Of a stretch of 64,000 nucleotides of DNA, positions 1-11,700 are shown one piece after another. Position numbers and translations under genes: made by a program. Source of the stretch: Polytrichum commune (lineage: Eukaryota > Streptophyta > Polytrichopsida > Polytrichales > Polytrichaceae); the NCBI GenBank assembly GCA_950295325.1, contig OX485808.1:29036527-29100526 (forward strand). Direction: 5' to 3'. The notes beneath the pieces are model-generated. The model did no database searches. It was not told the DNA's origin and worked only from the letters and a program-made list of their open reading frames with translations. How positions within the stretch are numbered: the first letter of the stretch is position 1; each line of letters begins with the position of its first letter.

Positions 1-3000
1 GTAGCTTGTGGTAATAGCCTGACTGTAGCGCTCACAACATCTGGCCAGGTTTTTACAATGGGTAGTCGGAACTATGGTCAATTGGGGGATCCACAAGCTG
101 ATGGGAAGCTGCCAGGTCTTGTTGAGGGGAGGTTATGGGAAGCTTATGTGGAAGACATTGCTTGTGGGGCACATCATGTTGCAGTTTTAACACATAAAAT
201 GGAAGTCTACACTTGGGGTAAAGGAGCAAATGGCAGGCTTGGTCATGGGGATGAAGCTGACAGGAATACACCCAGTCTTGTGGAAGCCCTTAAGGATAAG
301 CAAGTGAAGAGTATAGCATGTGGCTCTAGCTTTACTGCAGCTATTTGCTTACATAAATGGCTGTCAGGTGCCGATCAAATTATATGCTCTGGATGTAGGC
401 AGCCTTTTGGATTCACTAGGAAGCGACATAACTGCTACAACTGCGGGCTTGTTTATTGTCATTCCTGCAGCTCTAGAAAAGCTCTCAAAGCATCACTGGC
501 CCCTAACCCAGGGAAGCCTTATCGAGTATGTGATTCGTGCTTCAACAAATTGAAGAAGACTTTAGATGGTGGGGTTTCTTCAAGTGGAGCACTTTCCAAA
601 AGAGGTGCTCCAAGTCGACGAGCAATTGATATGAAAGATGGTTCAAGCAAACTTGAGTTCAAAGTTCCCAGGCCACAACTTCCTGCTTCTAAACCTCCCT
701 CTACATTTGAACCAGTGAAGCAGATGGATGGGAAGTCTGTGCAGAAGCGTAGCAAGAAACCAGAGGCCTCCAGTCGTGTTTCACCAGCTCCAAATGGATT
801 TGCATCCTTGCCAACATGGGGTTCTGTGAATGTTCCTCCAGGCTTTTTAAAGCCCCCATTCCTATCTGCCTCTAAGGGTTCATTAGTGACCTCCAACTCT
901 GTTTCTACACCCAAAGCTGTCTCAAGAGCAGTGTCCCCTTTGTCTAGGCGATCTAGTCCCCCTCGATCTACCACACCTACTCCGACTGTCACTGGCCTTG
1001 CAATACCTAAAAATGTGGTGGAGGATTTGAAGAAAACTAATGATGCAATGAGTGAGGAGAACTCAAAATTACGATCCCAGGTAGGTTACATTCTTCTGCT
1101 TTCTCCATAGGACAACTTAGTGCATCTGGAGGGCAAGGTTAATAACATAGTACTTTGATTGTCACCTTGAGTTTTGCACATGGACTTCATTCCATAGATG
1201 TTATACAGTTGTTTGAAATGCTTGGAAGTGATGGGTCCACAAGCTAACCAGGAGGTGTCCAGAAAACTTGTGCTATGGAGTGCAGTATGTGTCTTGTGAA
1301 CATGTAAGTTGCTGGTACTTGAGAGGATAAAAATTTAGAACAATATGATGTTCTTGCTGATTGGAAGATTTCCTTTTCTTTTATTTCAACCACTAGAACT
1401 GAGGAATTCCTGATAAGCATTTTGAAGACAGAAAAGTAGCGATAAAATCAGAATATTGGGACTTGTGTATTTTTATGGGTTTCAAAGTGCAATAACCTTA
1501 ATTCCTTAAATGAACCCAAAGTTGCGTCAGTATTGAGCATTGACTTTGCCTGTGTGAAGCCAATGAGCTACATTTTCGTTTTAGAATAACATTTCAAGTA
1601 GCCAGGGAAATGAGTAGTTGGCCATTTACCTTTCAAAAGTAGGTGGCCACTATCGAAAATTACACACCTTATCTCCATTTTCTCTGCTGTAAGTATATAG
1701 TAAAACATTTGTGTTAGCTTCAGGAATGTGTAGCTTGTTTTGATTTTGTGATTGACGTTAGTCAGCAAGCCTGCAATTGCAGTGATTGAAGTAGTGCATC
1801 ATGGTTGTTATGCAGGTTGAGAGTTTGTCTCGTCAACTTCAAAATCAAGAGAAGGACATGCAGCGGTCAGCCCAACAGCTACAGAATGCTATTGCTATGG
1901 CAACAGATGAAGCTGCAAAATCAAGAGCTGCGAAGGAAGTAATCAAGTCTTTAACTGCTCAAGTAAGTTAATAGCATTTACATATCTTGGTTTATGATCC
2001 TGTCTTTAATCTATTTTAGGTCTACAGGCCTCAAATGCAGATGCATGGAACATGACCCATGAATAGAGGCACATTATTTTGGCCCATTGTACATGGACTT
2101 TGACCTATTGGTGGTGTTGTCTATGGTTTCTAGTGAAGTGCACCTTTTGTTGGGGGATGTTCTTAACCCACGATAGCTCACTATTTCACTTGAGTCCTTG
2201 TCCACAGAAAACATGGCTCTTTTGTTACCCTTTTGGGACTTTATTCACCAGCAATTGTCCCTTGCTTTACATATGGATTCAGTCTATTAGCTAACATGTA
2301 ACTCTGCCTGCTGATATGAGAACTCTGGAGCACATATTTTCTGTCCTTGATTGTTTCTCTTTGTGTGTCTCTTACTCTCTGGTCTTGTTATCTCTTGTTC
2401 CTGTTTATTCTCTACACGTGATGTTTAATTTTAGTCCTGACCATTTGCTACAGTGCTCGGTGCTTCGATTTCAACCCTTTCTCAAAATTATCAAGGCTAC
2501 TTGATCTTGAGTGTAAATTTTCTGACAAGACTTGCATGTACATTCTGCAGCTAAAAGAAATGGCTGAAAGGTTGCCACAAGGTGCTTTCAGACATGCCAG
2601 GTCAGGGTCCATGTCTGTGTCCCGTCTTGACACAACAAATGGTACACATGCTGGTCCTGATGTGCTCGCACAGTCAGATGGTGAAAGGGGCGCACAAGTT
2701 CCTCACAAATTTAGTGTGAATACGACAGCCAATGCAAGGGAAACAAATGGGGTCTCCAGTCCTCGTTCAGCATCAAGCCCTCGTTCAGGCCGTGACACAC
2801 ATTCTCTGGGAAGCCCACGATCCACATCAAGTCCTCGGGCTGTACCGGATAATGAAATTGGAGGTCCACAAAGCAGGGTTGCCACATCTATGCGAGTAGC
2901 TAATAGAGGGATGGAAGGTGATGCAAATGGTTTCGAAGCCCAAAGAAGTGAGGAAGGGGGCAGGGCAGTCGGAACTACAATTGCAGAAAATGGAAGAGAA

Positions 3001-3444
3001 CATGAAACAGAATGGGTGGAGCAAGATGAACCAGGTGTGTACATCACATTGACAGCTTTACCAGGTGGAGGCAAAGATTTGAAGCGTGTGCGGTTCAGGT
3101 AAGCCAATAGACTCTCAGTTGGCAAATTCCATTTAGGTTCTATATATTTTTTAACATTTAGGTTTCTGCATTCTCCTACAAGATCTGAAATTGGTTTGCT
3201 GAAGCATGATCATGTTCTGAGTGGTTATTGCCCTGGACCTTGCAGTCGAAAACGGTTCAGTGAAAGGGAGGCAGAGCAGTGGTGGGCAGAAAATCGGGTG
3301 AGAGTTCATGAACAATATAATGTTCGTGGTGGGATTGACAGAGTAAGTAACTCAAATGCAGCATCTGGAGTACCAGCAGGTGGGAGGCAGGGAGAGGACG
3401 GAAGGCCGTTTTCTCATCCTTCCTACATGCCTGTGACGTATTGA
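1..3444 (+). CDS. PRAF-type RCC1/FYVE/BRX protein, 5'-partial
   Basis: Exons are <1-1080, 1816-1962, 2551-3098 and 3246-3444 (stop TGA). All junctions are GT/AG and together give 657 residues; the N-terminus, with the PH domain and first RCC1 repeats usual in this family, lies left of the window. Residues 1 to about 120 are the last RCC1 repeats (GxxxYGQLG and [12 protein letters not shown] motifs). About 123-186 is a FYVE zinc finger with eight cysteines and the plant variant [11 protein letters not shown] Ser/Pro-rich linker follows, then a coiled coil (about 339-425) spanning two introns, then a BRX domain near 565-615 that ends in the typical [10 protein letters not shown] stretch. Family members bind phosphoinositides and act in vesicle or polarity signalling at membranes; the exact role here is inferred. 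The phase-2 junction 3098/3246 restores the BRX sequence VRFSRKRFSE, which fixes that splice. Confidence 0.93.
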
Positions 3445-4838
3445 CTGATGGTGTTCAACAGCAAAGACATGGACAAGCATGAGGAACTAGCTGGGGACAC
3501 AGAAACAGCGGATTGATTAGAATTATTGGTTCCGTTCTTGTGGGTGATACATTGTTGCCCTGAATGTGAGTTGCCTAGAGTTGGAGTGCACCCATGGCCA
3601 CACTGTGATTTGTCTTTGGATGCGAGACTGTTGCAGCCAATTAGGTTTAGTATAGAAGGCGAAGAGGCCTTCTTTCAGCGAGTGACTGCTCTCTATGCTG
3701 CCCAGAGAACACTCTCGTGCTGCTGCATTCAATGAAACACCTTGTGCACATCATTCTTTTGTAGTGGGTAGTGCAGTGTCAATGACATGATCATAGAGCA
3801 AAGCGGATAGACAGGAAGGGTGAACACCGCAAGGTATGAAGAAATGGAGCAAGAAGGTGGCCAAAATTCAGAGGTGATTGGGTACATATACTACCTCGAG
3901 TGCTAGAGATTTATGGTTGCTGCTAATGTTGGGAAGAAGCAATGAGGGTTTGTGAATCTTCCTGCCTGGGTATGGCCGTCAGTACTCATGCATTGCCCCT
4001 GCTCCAAGTTTTCTTTCCACAATCAACTACGCTTTGTCATATGGAGGAAAGGTTTATCTGAGTCTTCCTAACTGCTGGTGCACCCTTCGGTTGCAGTGCT
4101 GGATCAAATGACAATCGAAGTTCTGTGTTCATATGGGTGATGTTAGCAAGCTTAAGATCTCAGAGCAGATGTGTCATAACTTTGTAATATAGTCCTCAAA
4201 TTGCAATGATATCTTAATTTTGTGCACTTGAAGTTCTCATGTTGGATATCTCTTCTGGTGTGTCCATCACAAGGTGCTGCATATTGCAATCTGGTACCTT
4301 GCTCATTGTCATTTCAAGATCTTTTTAAACTGAGCATGACATGCCATTTGCTTATTAAATTTGTTAACAAGGTGCTTGCTTGACGTGTTGCTCAAATCTG
4401 GGTAGATTTGTGCATTCAAAGCCAAACCAAGCAGTCCAGTAGTATGTTCATCTAATTTTCTGTAAATAAATTTGCGAAGTATGTGAGACTGTAGAATGTT
4501 CTGTTGTGGTGATGCAGCTAGGGAGCAAATGGAGGACTATGTACCAAATACTTGTTTCATAAGTGCATATGCTTCAGCAGCAAGTTTGACATATGGGAAT
4601 TACTGACTATTTTACATTCATACACTTAATTGAAATTCGTAAAGTAGAAGGATGCAAAGTTTATTGTCTATTTTGAAGCTTAACTGTCTTCCATGGTTAC
4701 TTATATTCACTTCTAACTTGGAAAGCAACAGCTTGTTATGCCACAACAAAAATCTGGCACATTGATATTCTGCAGACTCATCAATCTGAGGCAAAGCGTG
4801 ATAAATCATGTGGAGGATAATGTAACTTGTGGGGGGCT
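3445..4838 (+). other. 3' UTR and downstream spacer of the PRAF gene
   Basis: No long open frame. An AATAAA at 4465-4470 is a plausible polyadenylation signal, which would make the 3' UTR about 1 kb. The small frames here show no recognisable domain. No repeat was recognised before the LINE remnant. Confidence 0.4.
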
Positions 4839-4839
4839 C

Positions 4840-6230
4840 TGTGAAATCTCATCAAGCAAAACTGAACTATTTGACCTCATCTGAAGATGAACATTCATAT
4901 CTACTCTCCAACCTCGTTTGGCAAATCCAGAAGATATCATGTCGAACTTCACAAACAACTATACCTCTGAAGACAAAACCACCATGATAAATTCCTTGTC
5001 ACAAAAAATATTCTTTCACATCCAACATTCACCACACTATGTCACAATACAAAAAAGTCAGATCCCACAGCAACATAATTGGAAATGATGAAGTAGACAA
5101 ACTTGCCAAACAAGGCTCCTTAGCTCACCCCATCCCCCTCTCAAATACCCCATTCCATCTCACTGGCCACCGCATCCCTTATTGGCATCCAATGTCCCCA
5201 CATCTATGCAACACGATGGCTCTTTCTGTAATCTCAAATGCTATACAAAAAATTAATATTTGAGCCAAATAGTCTCACATGCCTCAACCATGTACCCCTC
5301 CATGAAGAAATGGCTCTCCAACACAAATATCCATCAAGCATGGTCTAATTTCTTTTGGAATTTCACATTGTCTCGGGTGCCCAAATTATTCAAACTCAAA
5401 TTCCGATATGGGTGATAAATGGGTAACTTTTGCAAATAGAAAAAATATTAAACAACACCATCTCTCTCCATTTAAACCTCCGTCCCCTCCACCAAAATGA
5501 CACATGTTTACACCTATTCTCATGTTGTATTAATAAGTACATTAACAACCTTCATACCGACAGGCACAATGAGGCAGTCCACGCCCTTGTTGATGCACTC
5601 CTTGCATACCCATCACCTCTACCAGTCGCTTTACCCTCATCCATGCTAGATCCATTATGGAAAGACACCCTAAAACATACTACCCTCATGGCTCCTCCCA
5701 TGCTTTTGTTTTATACCTATATGTAAATGCCTTGCTTGGCTTTGGCCCAATATCCTTTGTGTGAAAGGCAAATCACTTATAGACAACCCCTCATTCTTGC
5801 CCCACCTCTCCCTCACCATACACTTCATTGCATTCACATAATATAATGATAGATTCATGGCAACCGCTACCACACGCAAACACTCCAAATATGACGCTCT
5901 TATCCCCCACTTACAAAACCTTGGATGAATGCCCTCCCTCCTCTCATCATCATGGCAAGCATTCGTGGCACTATTCACCGACCCTCCATTGATCTCCTAC
6001 TTGACTTAGACATTCCTCAACACAAACCCAAAACACTCATGATGCAAAATCTCCCTCAACGCCATCAAATATCCAACATACATTGTTCTTAATAAAATAA
6101 GGTTGGAAAAACGCCAAGCCCTGGTCTCTCTTGACTTAAGTGCCTACATAATCCACCTATACATTCTCACGGGTCCACCTGTTGAAAAATAGGCATTAAA
6201 ATAGGCATGAAAAATAGGCACCTACCTCTT
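4840..6230 (+). mobile_element. Decayed LINE, RNase H end and 3' tail
   Basis: Frameshifted and stop-containing translation resembles the C-terminal end of plant LINE polyproteins. At 5039-5150 it reads VRSHSNIIGNDEVDKLAK, the final RNase H motif (HxGIxGNExAD-like). At 5430-5650 there is a Cys/His-poor relic followed by DRHNEAVHALVDALLA, a stretch common downstream of RNase H in these elements. Further scraps continue to about 6110 (YIVLNKIRLEKRQ). The reverse transcriptase and endonuclease parts are missing, so it is 5'-truncated and dead. Boundaries are approximate and no target duplication was found. Confidence 0.65.
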
Positions 6231-6518
6231 ACATTTCCATACTAAAATGCAACGTTGATGGCCAATGCACCGACTTCACGTTGGCTTTCTTTTTTTTCTA
6301 CCTCCACAAACAATTTTGGATGTTGGATTGAATTGAGCATTGTCTCATGCAATTAGCAATTGTGAATTACAAAAATCTAACATTGTTCAAATGTTCACCT
6401 AAGTTTTGTGATCTAATTGTGTGAACCACTGAACTTAGAAGGCTCAACATACTATTGAAAGCTATATCTAACACAATGCTATTTCACTGTATCCGATGTT
6501 TATTTCATTGTAACAAGA

Positions 6519-6735
6519 CATTGTTTATGGCATTTAGTGTCACTTACTATTCGGGGTTACACAATGCTAAAATTGTTTATTAAGAATGTAAAATTTTACC
6601 AAGCAAAGTCATTTATGTTCTATAGTGTCCGAATAACCTATTCAACTTTTGTCAGTAAAAATTGAAGTCAATAGTAAGAAGTTATTGCATTGTGTAGTTC
6701 CAAATAGAAAGTGACACTAAATACCATAAACGGTC
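6519..6735. mobile_element. TIR element, family A copy 1
   Basis: About 48 bp of inverted repeat: the left end reads TTTATGGCATTTAGTGTCAC and the right end, reverse-complemented, TTTATGGTATTTAGTGTCAC. The match continues through a TACTATTCGG-like stretch and TTACACAATGC. It is non-coding and MITE-sized. Related copies lie at 34479, 37969, 39551, 54273 and 56003. The target duplication was not resolved. Confidence 0.7.
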
Positions 6736-6930
6736 TAGTCTTTGTGGTGCCTCTTATTAAGTACAAATCTTGCAATATATGCCTCACATATAAGTGTTGG
6801 ATTGAGAAGAGCAACCACATACATTGAACAATAAGGATGATGGGTGTGCAAGTCATGGATGTCTTGTGATAGATGTTTTCAATAATATGGTAAGTTTATG
6901 ATTCCTTTCAACTCTAATGTTATCTCATTA

Positions 6931-7876
6931 GGGCCACTTCACACATGAGACTGAGAGCCCGTGACCATTACACTTCAAGCACTCTCATTGGTGGAAAAGG
7001 CGGAGCCCATCCAAGTTTGCTTCACACTATGCTTGAGGGACCAACGGAGTATGTGAATGCAAGATGGATGTAAAGTCTACATGGATTCCTACATGGCATC
7101 AAATGGATCATGTTTCATGGTCACTTGGACTAGTTAAAAAAACCACCTCTTGGAGGTAAGGTAGATATTCGGAAAATTATGAAAATAAGTTGATTCAGCT
7201 AGAAAGGGTGGTTTGAAATTTGTGTAATATTTTTCAAAATGGAGTAGAGGAAATGATGAGTAATGTCAGTTGTTTTGTAATTTTAATTTGTTTCTTTTTG
7301 TAAATAATTAGTTACATTTTTCCAAAGAGGCAAGTAAGTCAAACCCCCTATTTGTACACTAGAGTCTCCCTAATCTAAGCATTAAAATATCCTACTCTGC
7401 ATACAAATGCACACAAAACTCGGTGGCACCCAAAGTGATTGCAAGTGGTGTGAAACAACACCTATCTAGCCAATCATTGCATCCCACCTATCACTGCATC
7501 CTTTTTGGGCTACCAATTTTACAGTTAGCCATTTTAGGTCCATACAATAATCATTCTACCCCTAGTCTAATGCATTGGTAGTAGTCATTCACTGTTTTTG
7601 GTCTTTCTACCTTAGACCTATCACAAAACCAAGAGACCATGGCACTCCGAAATCTCACAATTGTAAATTTATTATATTTTATCATGTGTGAGGATCCCGT
7701 ATGAATAGAAATTTATTGAAATAGCACTTGGTTGAGGACCCGGTCACACTGCACTTGAGGGCTTGTGACCACTACACTACATGATTTTGGAGATGCCTTG
7801 GGACGGCCTTTGGACACTTCTTTTGGGCTCTAACAATTCCATGGTTACGGCTCTTGGCTCATGTGTGAAGTGGCCC
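6931..7876. mobile_element. TIR element, family B copy 1, PIF/Harbinger-like, with a nested insertion
   Basis: It starts GGGCCACTTCACACATGAG and ends with the same sequence reversed, and is flanked by TTA at 6928-6930 and 7877-7879. GGGCC ends with a 3-bp TWA duplication are the pattern of Tourist/PIF-Harbinger elements. It lacks a transposase, so it is non-autonomous. At 946 bp it is about twice its sisters because 7157-7614 is foreign (see separate entry). Orientation is opposite to copies 2, 5 and 6. Confidence 0.8.
7157..7614. mobile_element. Insertion nested in family B copy 1
   Basis: This 458-bp stretch interrupts sequence that is continuous in the other family B copies (after GGAGGT, before AGRCCTA). 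It begins TAAGGTAGA and ends TCTACCTTA, a perfect 9-bp inverted repeat. No coding sequence was seen. A TA-target element is possible, but the ends are too short to classify. Confidence 0.5.
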
Positions 7877-8091
7877 TTATAAGTGCATACATTTGGATTG
7901 ACAAATATCCAAAAAACCCACAAACACTACTTATTCAATTTCCTGACACATGCTACGGTCATACTCTATCTATATACCGAAATACGAAAATGGCTTTCTA
8001 CCCACTTTACTTTGAAGGGGAGGCCACACAGGGTGGCACACTGCCAATTAAGAGGAGGGACGCCATCATCGTCCTCAAACCCGGGAATTAA

Positions 8092-8733
8092 TAATAAAGC
8101 CGATTCTTCATTGAACTGGCATCTAGGAATGGGGGTTTATCTCCCCACTAGACTGCCGGATCTTGAAAAATGGTGGAAAAAAAACATGGCCTCATTTTGG
8201 GAGCCTATAAGAACGCAAAATCGGGTCTTAGATGTTTACTATTAATATATTGTCATTTTATAAAATAGTCAACTTTGATGTTAGGTGTCACTAAACTAAT
8301 GAAAACAAGGGCTTGTTTGCACATGTAGTGCGGCCGTAAGTTTCAAAACATCTGGTTACCTCTCCGGTCCGAGATGGCTTTTTGTGAAATACTCTGGTTT
8401 TGGGCGTGTGTGGACTTCACTCGAAAGAATCCACTTAAAAAAGCTTGGTGGGTCATAGGCCAGGCGCACTTTCTGTTTCCTTGATAGGAGGGGCATATGC
8501 TTAAGCTTGTTAGGTATGCTTCAGCGGAGTGTGAATGATAGTGATGCTGGTCGAAGAATGGTAAGTTAATAAGAATGAAAAACAACACACATGGAGGAAT
8601 AGGAGCCTGGAGGAGAGGAGGAGGAAGAAGAAGTAGTAGTAGTAGTAGTAGAAGAAGAGCATTTATCAGTGGTGCCAGGCTTCAGCTGCAACGAGAAGAG
8701 AAGAGAAGAGAACGTGGCTGCCACTGATTTACT
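8092..8733 (+). promoter_or_regulatory. Upstream region and probable 5' UTR of the MraY gene
   Basis: Non-coding. A purine-rich leader with AGG, GAA and (AGT)n runs occupies about 8590-8665, immediately before the first ATG of the model at 8734. Such GA-rich microsatellites are common in plant 5' UTRs. I could not fix a TATA box or transcription start. Confidence 0.35.
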
Positions 8734-11700
8734 ATGGCGGCAATGTTGGCCGCCGGTGGGATCATTGCTCCCCGCCAGCGAACTTCGTGCTCAATTAATC
8801 AGGTTCGCCCAGTGGATTTCTCTTGATCCTTGGGTAGCACCTTGGAATCTGTATTTAATAAGCTAGGGGCTTGTTTCTTTATGCGCACTCGGTAATGAAA
8901 TCCCCCCCACCATATGAGAGATGTGTAGGCGCCAAAGATAAAAATTCGGCGCCAAAATTGCCACCTAGCGCCCAACTGTATGTGGTGGAATGGCACACTG
9001 TAAGTTTGTGAATGTTTGCAGAACTGGGATGCTAATGCTTTTGGTGTATCAATCCCCTCCCAATTGTGAACCATTTGAGCAGTATAGTTGCCCTTACAAA
9101 TCTCCTCCGAGTCTCTGGATAAGGATAGATTCTTATGGGTTACATCGAAATGGACGAATTTTGGGTGAAGTTTCATGTTCGATCTTTAGTTTTTCTCCAC
9201 TGAAGAAAATTGCAAAGAAGCTAACCTCATGGCGCAAAGGGTTAGAATCTGATTGGTTACATCGATTTGGATGACTTAGTGAACTGATCATGATCACTGA
9301 GAAATGGAGGTGAGAGGTGAAATTGTTGACGTGGTTTCACCATGTGGAATTGAGTGCCTAAGAGTAAGGTTCCTGGATTGTCCTTGCCTTACAGGTTCTG
9401 GACGTGCGAAAATGTTGCAATATGGAAGCATCTTATGTATTAGGGCAGAAGAATTTGCGAGCAAGTGTTACATATGAACATTTACTACGGTGGCCCAAGC
9501 AAAAGTGTTTAAGGAAGGTATGTACCAGTTTTGGTCTGGTATTGTCTTTTTATTATAGCATTTGGGTATCTATAATGAGGATTTCACATTTTTTGATGCC
9601 AGTAGGGTATGGGTATATGACGGTATTTGTATTTTTGATACCATTTGGGTCTATACAGCATGCAAGAACCTTCATATGCAGGTAAAACCACTCTAGTATC
9701 AATATGGTTTAGAATGGTTGACCTAAATAATAACTCTGGTATACTAAGATTCTCTCACTTGAGACACCCACCAAATTTCAATATTTGATTCGTATTACAA
9801 AATTTAATACCCATGGGTAGGTTATCTGATACCATTATTGATGTTGATTATTGATACCCATACATTCGCCTATATACCAGTCCAACTTTGGTATGGACTG
9901 TTCACAATATACTGGATCTTTTGGAGGACAATGCAGTTTGTATGTCTGCTTGCCTTAATTGGTTGCATGTACTTTGCAATGCTCCCACTTCAAGATTCTC
10001 CTTGGTCAGTGATGAGGAATTAACTTTTGGTGTTTGGCGGGGAGTCAGAGATAAGAAAGGAGCAGCAATTAGAAGTAGAGAAAGAAGTGCAACCATATGC
10101 AACCTTGACAGAGTATTATCCCATTTTGGTGTTCAGGGGCCTCCTGCACAATTGATTGTGGAGTTTGTGTGATATGCAGGAGATTTTTTGGTCAGCTCTC
10201 GCTGTCCAATCCCAAGGACGCCAAATTATTGCAAGCAGTTTCCAAAGGCATTTGAAGTCCTCAACGCAAATTTATTGCTCGGATGAGGTAGGCTTATGTG
10301 TCAATGCATAGGCATGTTGTCAAACATAATACAAATGGCAGATCCCTTTGCCATCAATTTGTTGTGCAGGATAACAATAGTGGTGGACAACATTCATGTG
10401 CAGTTTTCCTGGACTGTAAAGCATCCGTAAGGTAAAATCATAGAGCTATCTATGGCCTTAGGCTGATGATCCCAGTATTGTTGAGAATCCTTTTTTTTTT
10501 CCCTCAAATATTGTTTGCATTCTGGAGTTTTGGAAGTGCATCTGCAACTTATACATCTTGCAATCTGGTGTTCATCTTATGAGGGGGATTGTGACAGGGT
10601 GGAGACTATTTCTCATCAGGAGAGGGATACTCAGATGGGGAGGGGTCATCTGGTGGAACCCGTGGGGACTTCAGTTCTGAATCTGAATCTGAAAGTGATA
10701 AACGGGATGTAAGTGTAGACTTCTTTGAAGACGACAGGTCTGAGCCAAGAAAAATTGATGTAGCAGCACCACTTTATAAAAACCCATATTTTCAGAAGCA
10801 TGGCTTTCCACCAAGGTATGAAATGATTTCACAGGCACGATTCCAACTCTTGGTTGCAATAAACTGACCTACATAGTGAAATTTGCTATCAAGTTTCATC
10901 TTTCTTGTTATCAGTCGCAATTTGAAGTAAGCTGATTATGTCACTATGGTTGCTGGTTGTATCCTGGGCACTGCAGAATGGCTTTCCATGATATTGTGGT
11001 GGAAAACTCATATTTTTTGGAAGCTTGGATTTTCACTAAGGTATAAATTGAACAGGCATGATATCCACTCTTGGTTGCCTGGCCTAAATTTACTACCAGG
11101 TTTCATCTTTCTTGTTATAAGTTGCAAATTCGAAGTAAGCTGATTTGGCACTATGGTTCTGCAGTGTTGGGCAAGGGGCAGTGGTAACCACATTGCTGTT
11201 CTTTGTTCTAGCTGGAACATTGGTAATTGTGGACTCCTATATCTGGAGAGTGATACGGAGGCCACTGGCTCATTATTTCCTTACAATGCCCTTCTGTATA
11301 GCAGCAGCAGCCTCAGCATATATGGGCTACGTTTGTGTGCCATTGTTGGAAAGAATCAAGGCACATCAAGTGTTCCGAATAGAGGGTCCTACAGCCCACC
11401 AATCAAAGGTTGGGACTCCCACCATGGGGGGCTTGTTTCTTGTGCCGGCCGGTATTGGGGTGGCAAGATTTTCAACTGGGTTCTGGTCAAATGAGCTTAA
11501 GGGCGTTTGTGCAGCAACACTTGCATTTGCTGCCATTGGACTTTTGGATGATGGCCTGGCTCACTGGCGGAAGCACAACTATGGGTTGTCTGGAAAACTG
11601 AAGTTTGTGTTGCAGGTACTTGCCACCCTATTGTGACATTAATTGTGCAACTAAGATTACCAAACCCGAGTGTAGAAAGCCTAAAACTACACTAAACATT

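Noticed and set aside
519-992. Minus-strand open frame of 157 codons
   Set aside because: Antisense to the PRAF coding exon; no domain and no independent evidence. The same applies to 2703-3125.
8990-9274. Open frame of 94 codons inside the MraY gene, considered as an exon
   Set aside because: Its acceptor at 9021 would give a phase that does not match the first exon, and no good donor follows. The model without it stays in frame.
9888-10172. Open frame of 94 codons before MraY exon 3, considered as an exon
   Set aside because: No suitable donor before its stop leaves a normal-length intron to the acceptor at 10179.
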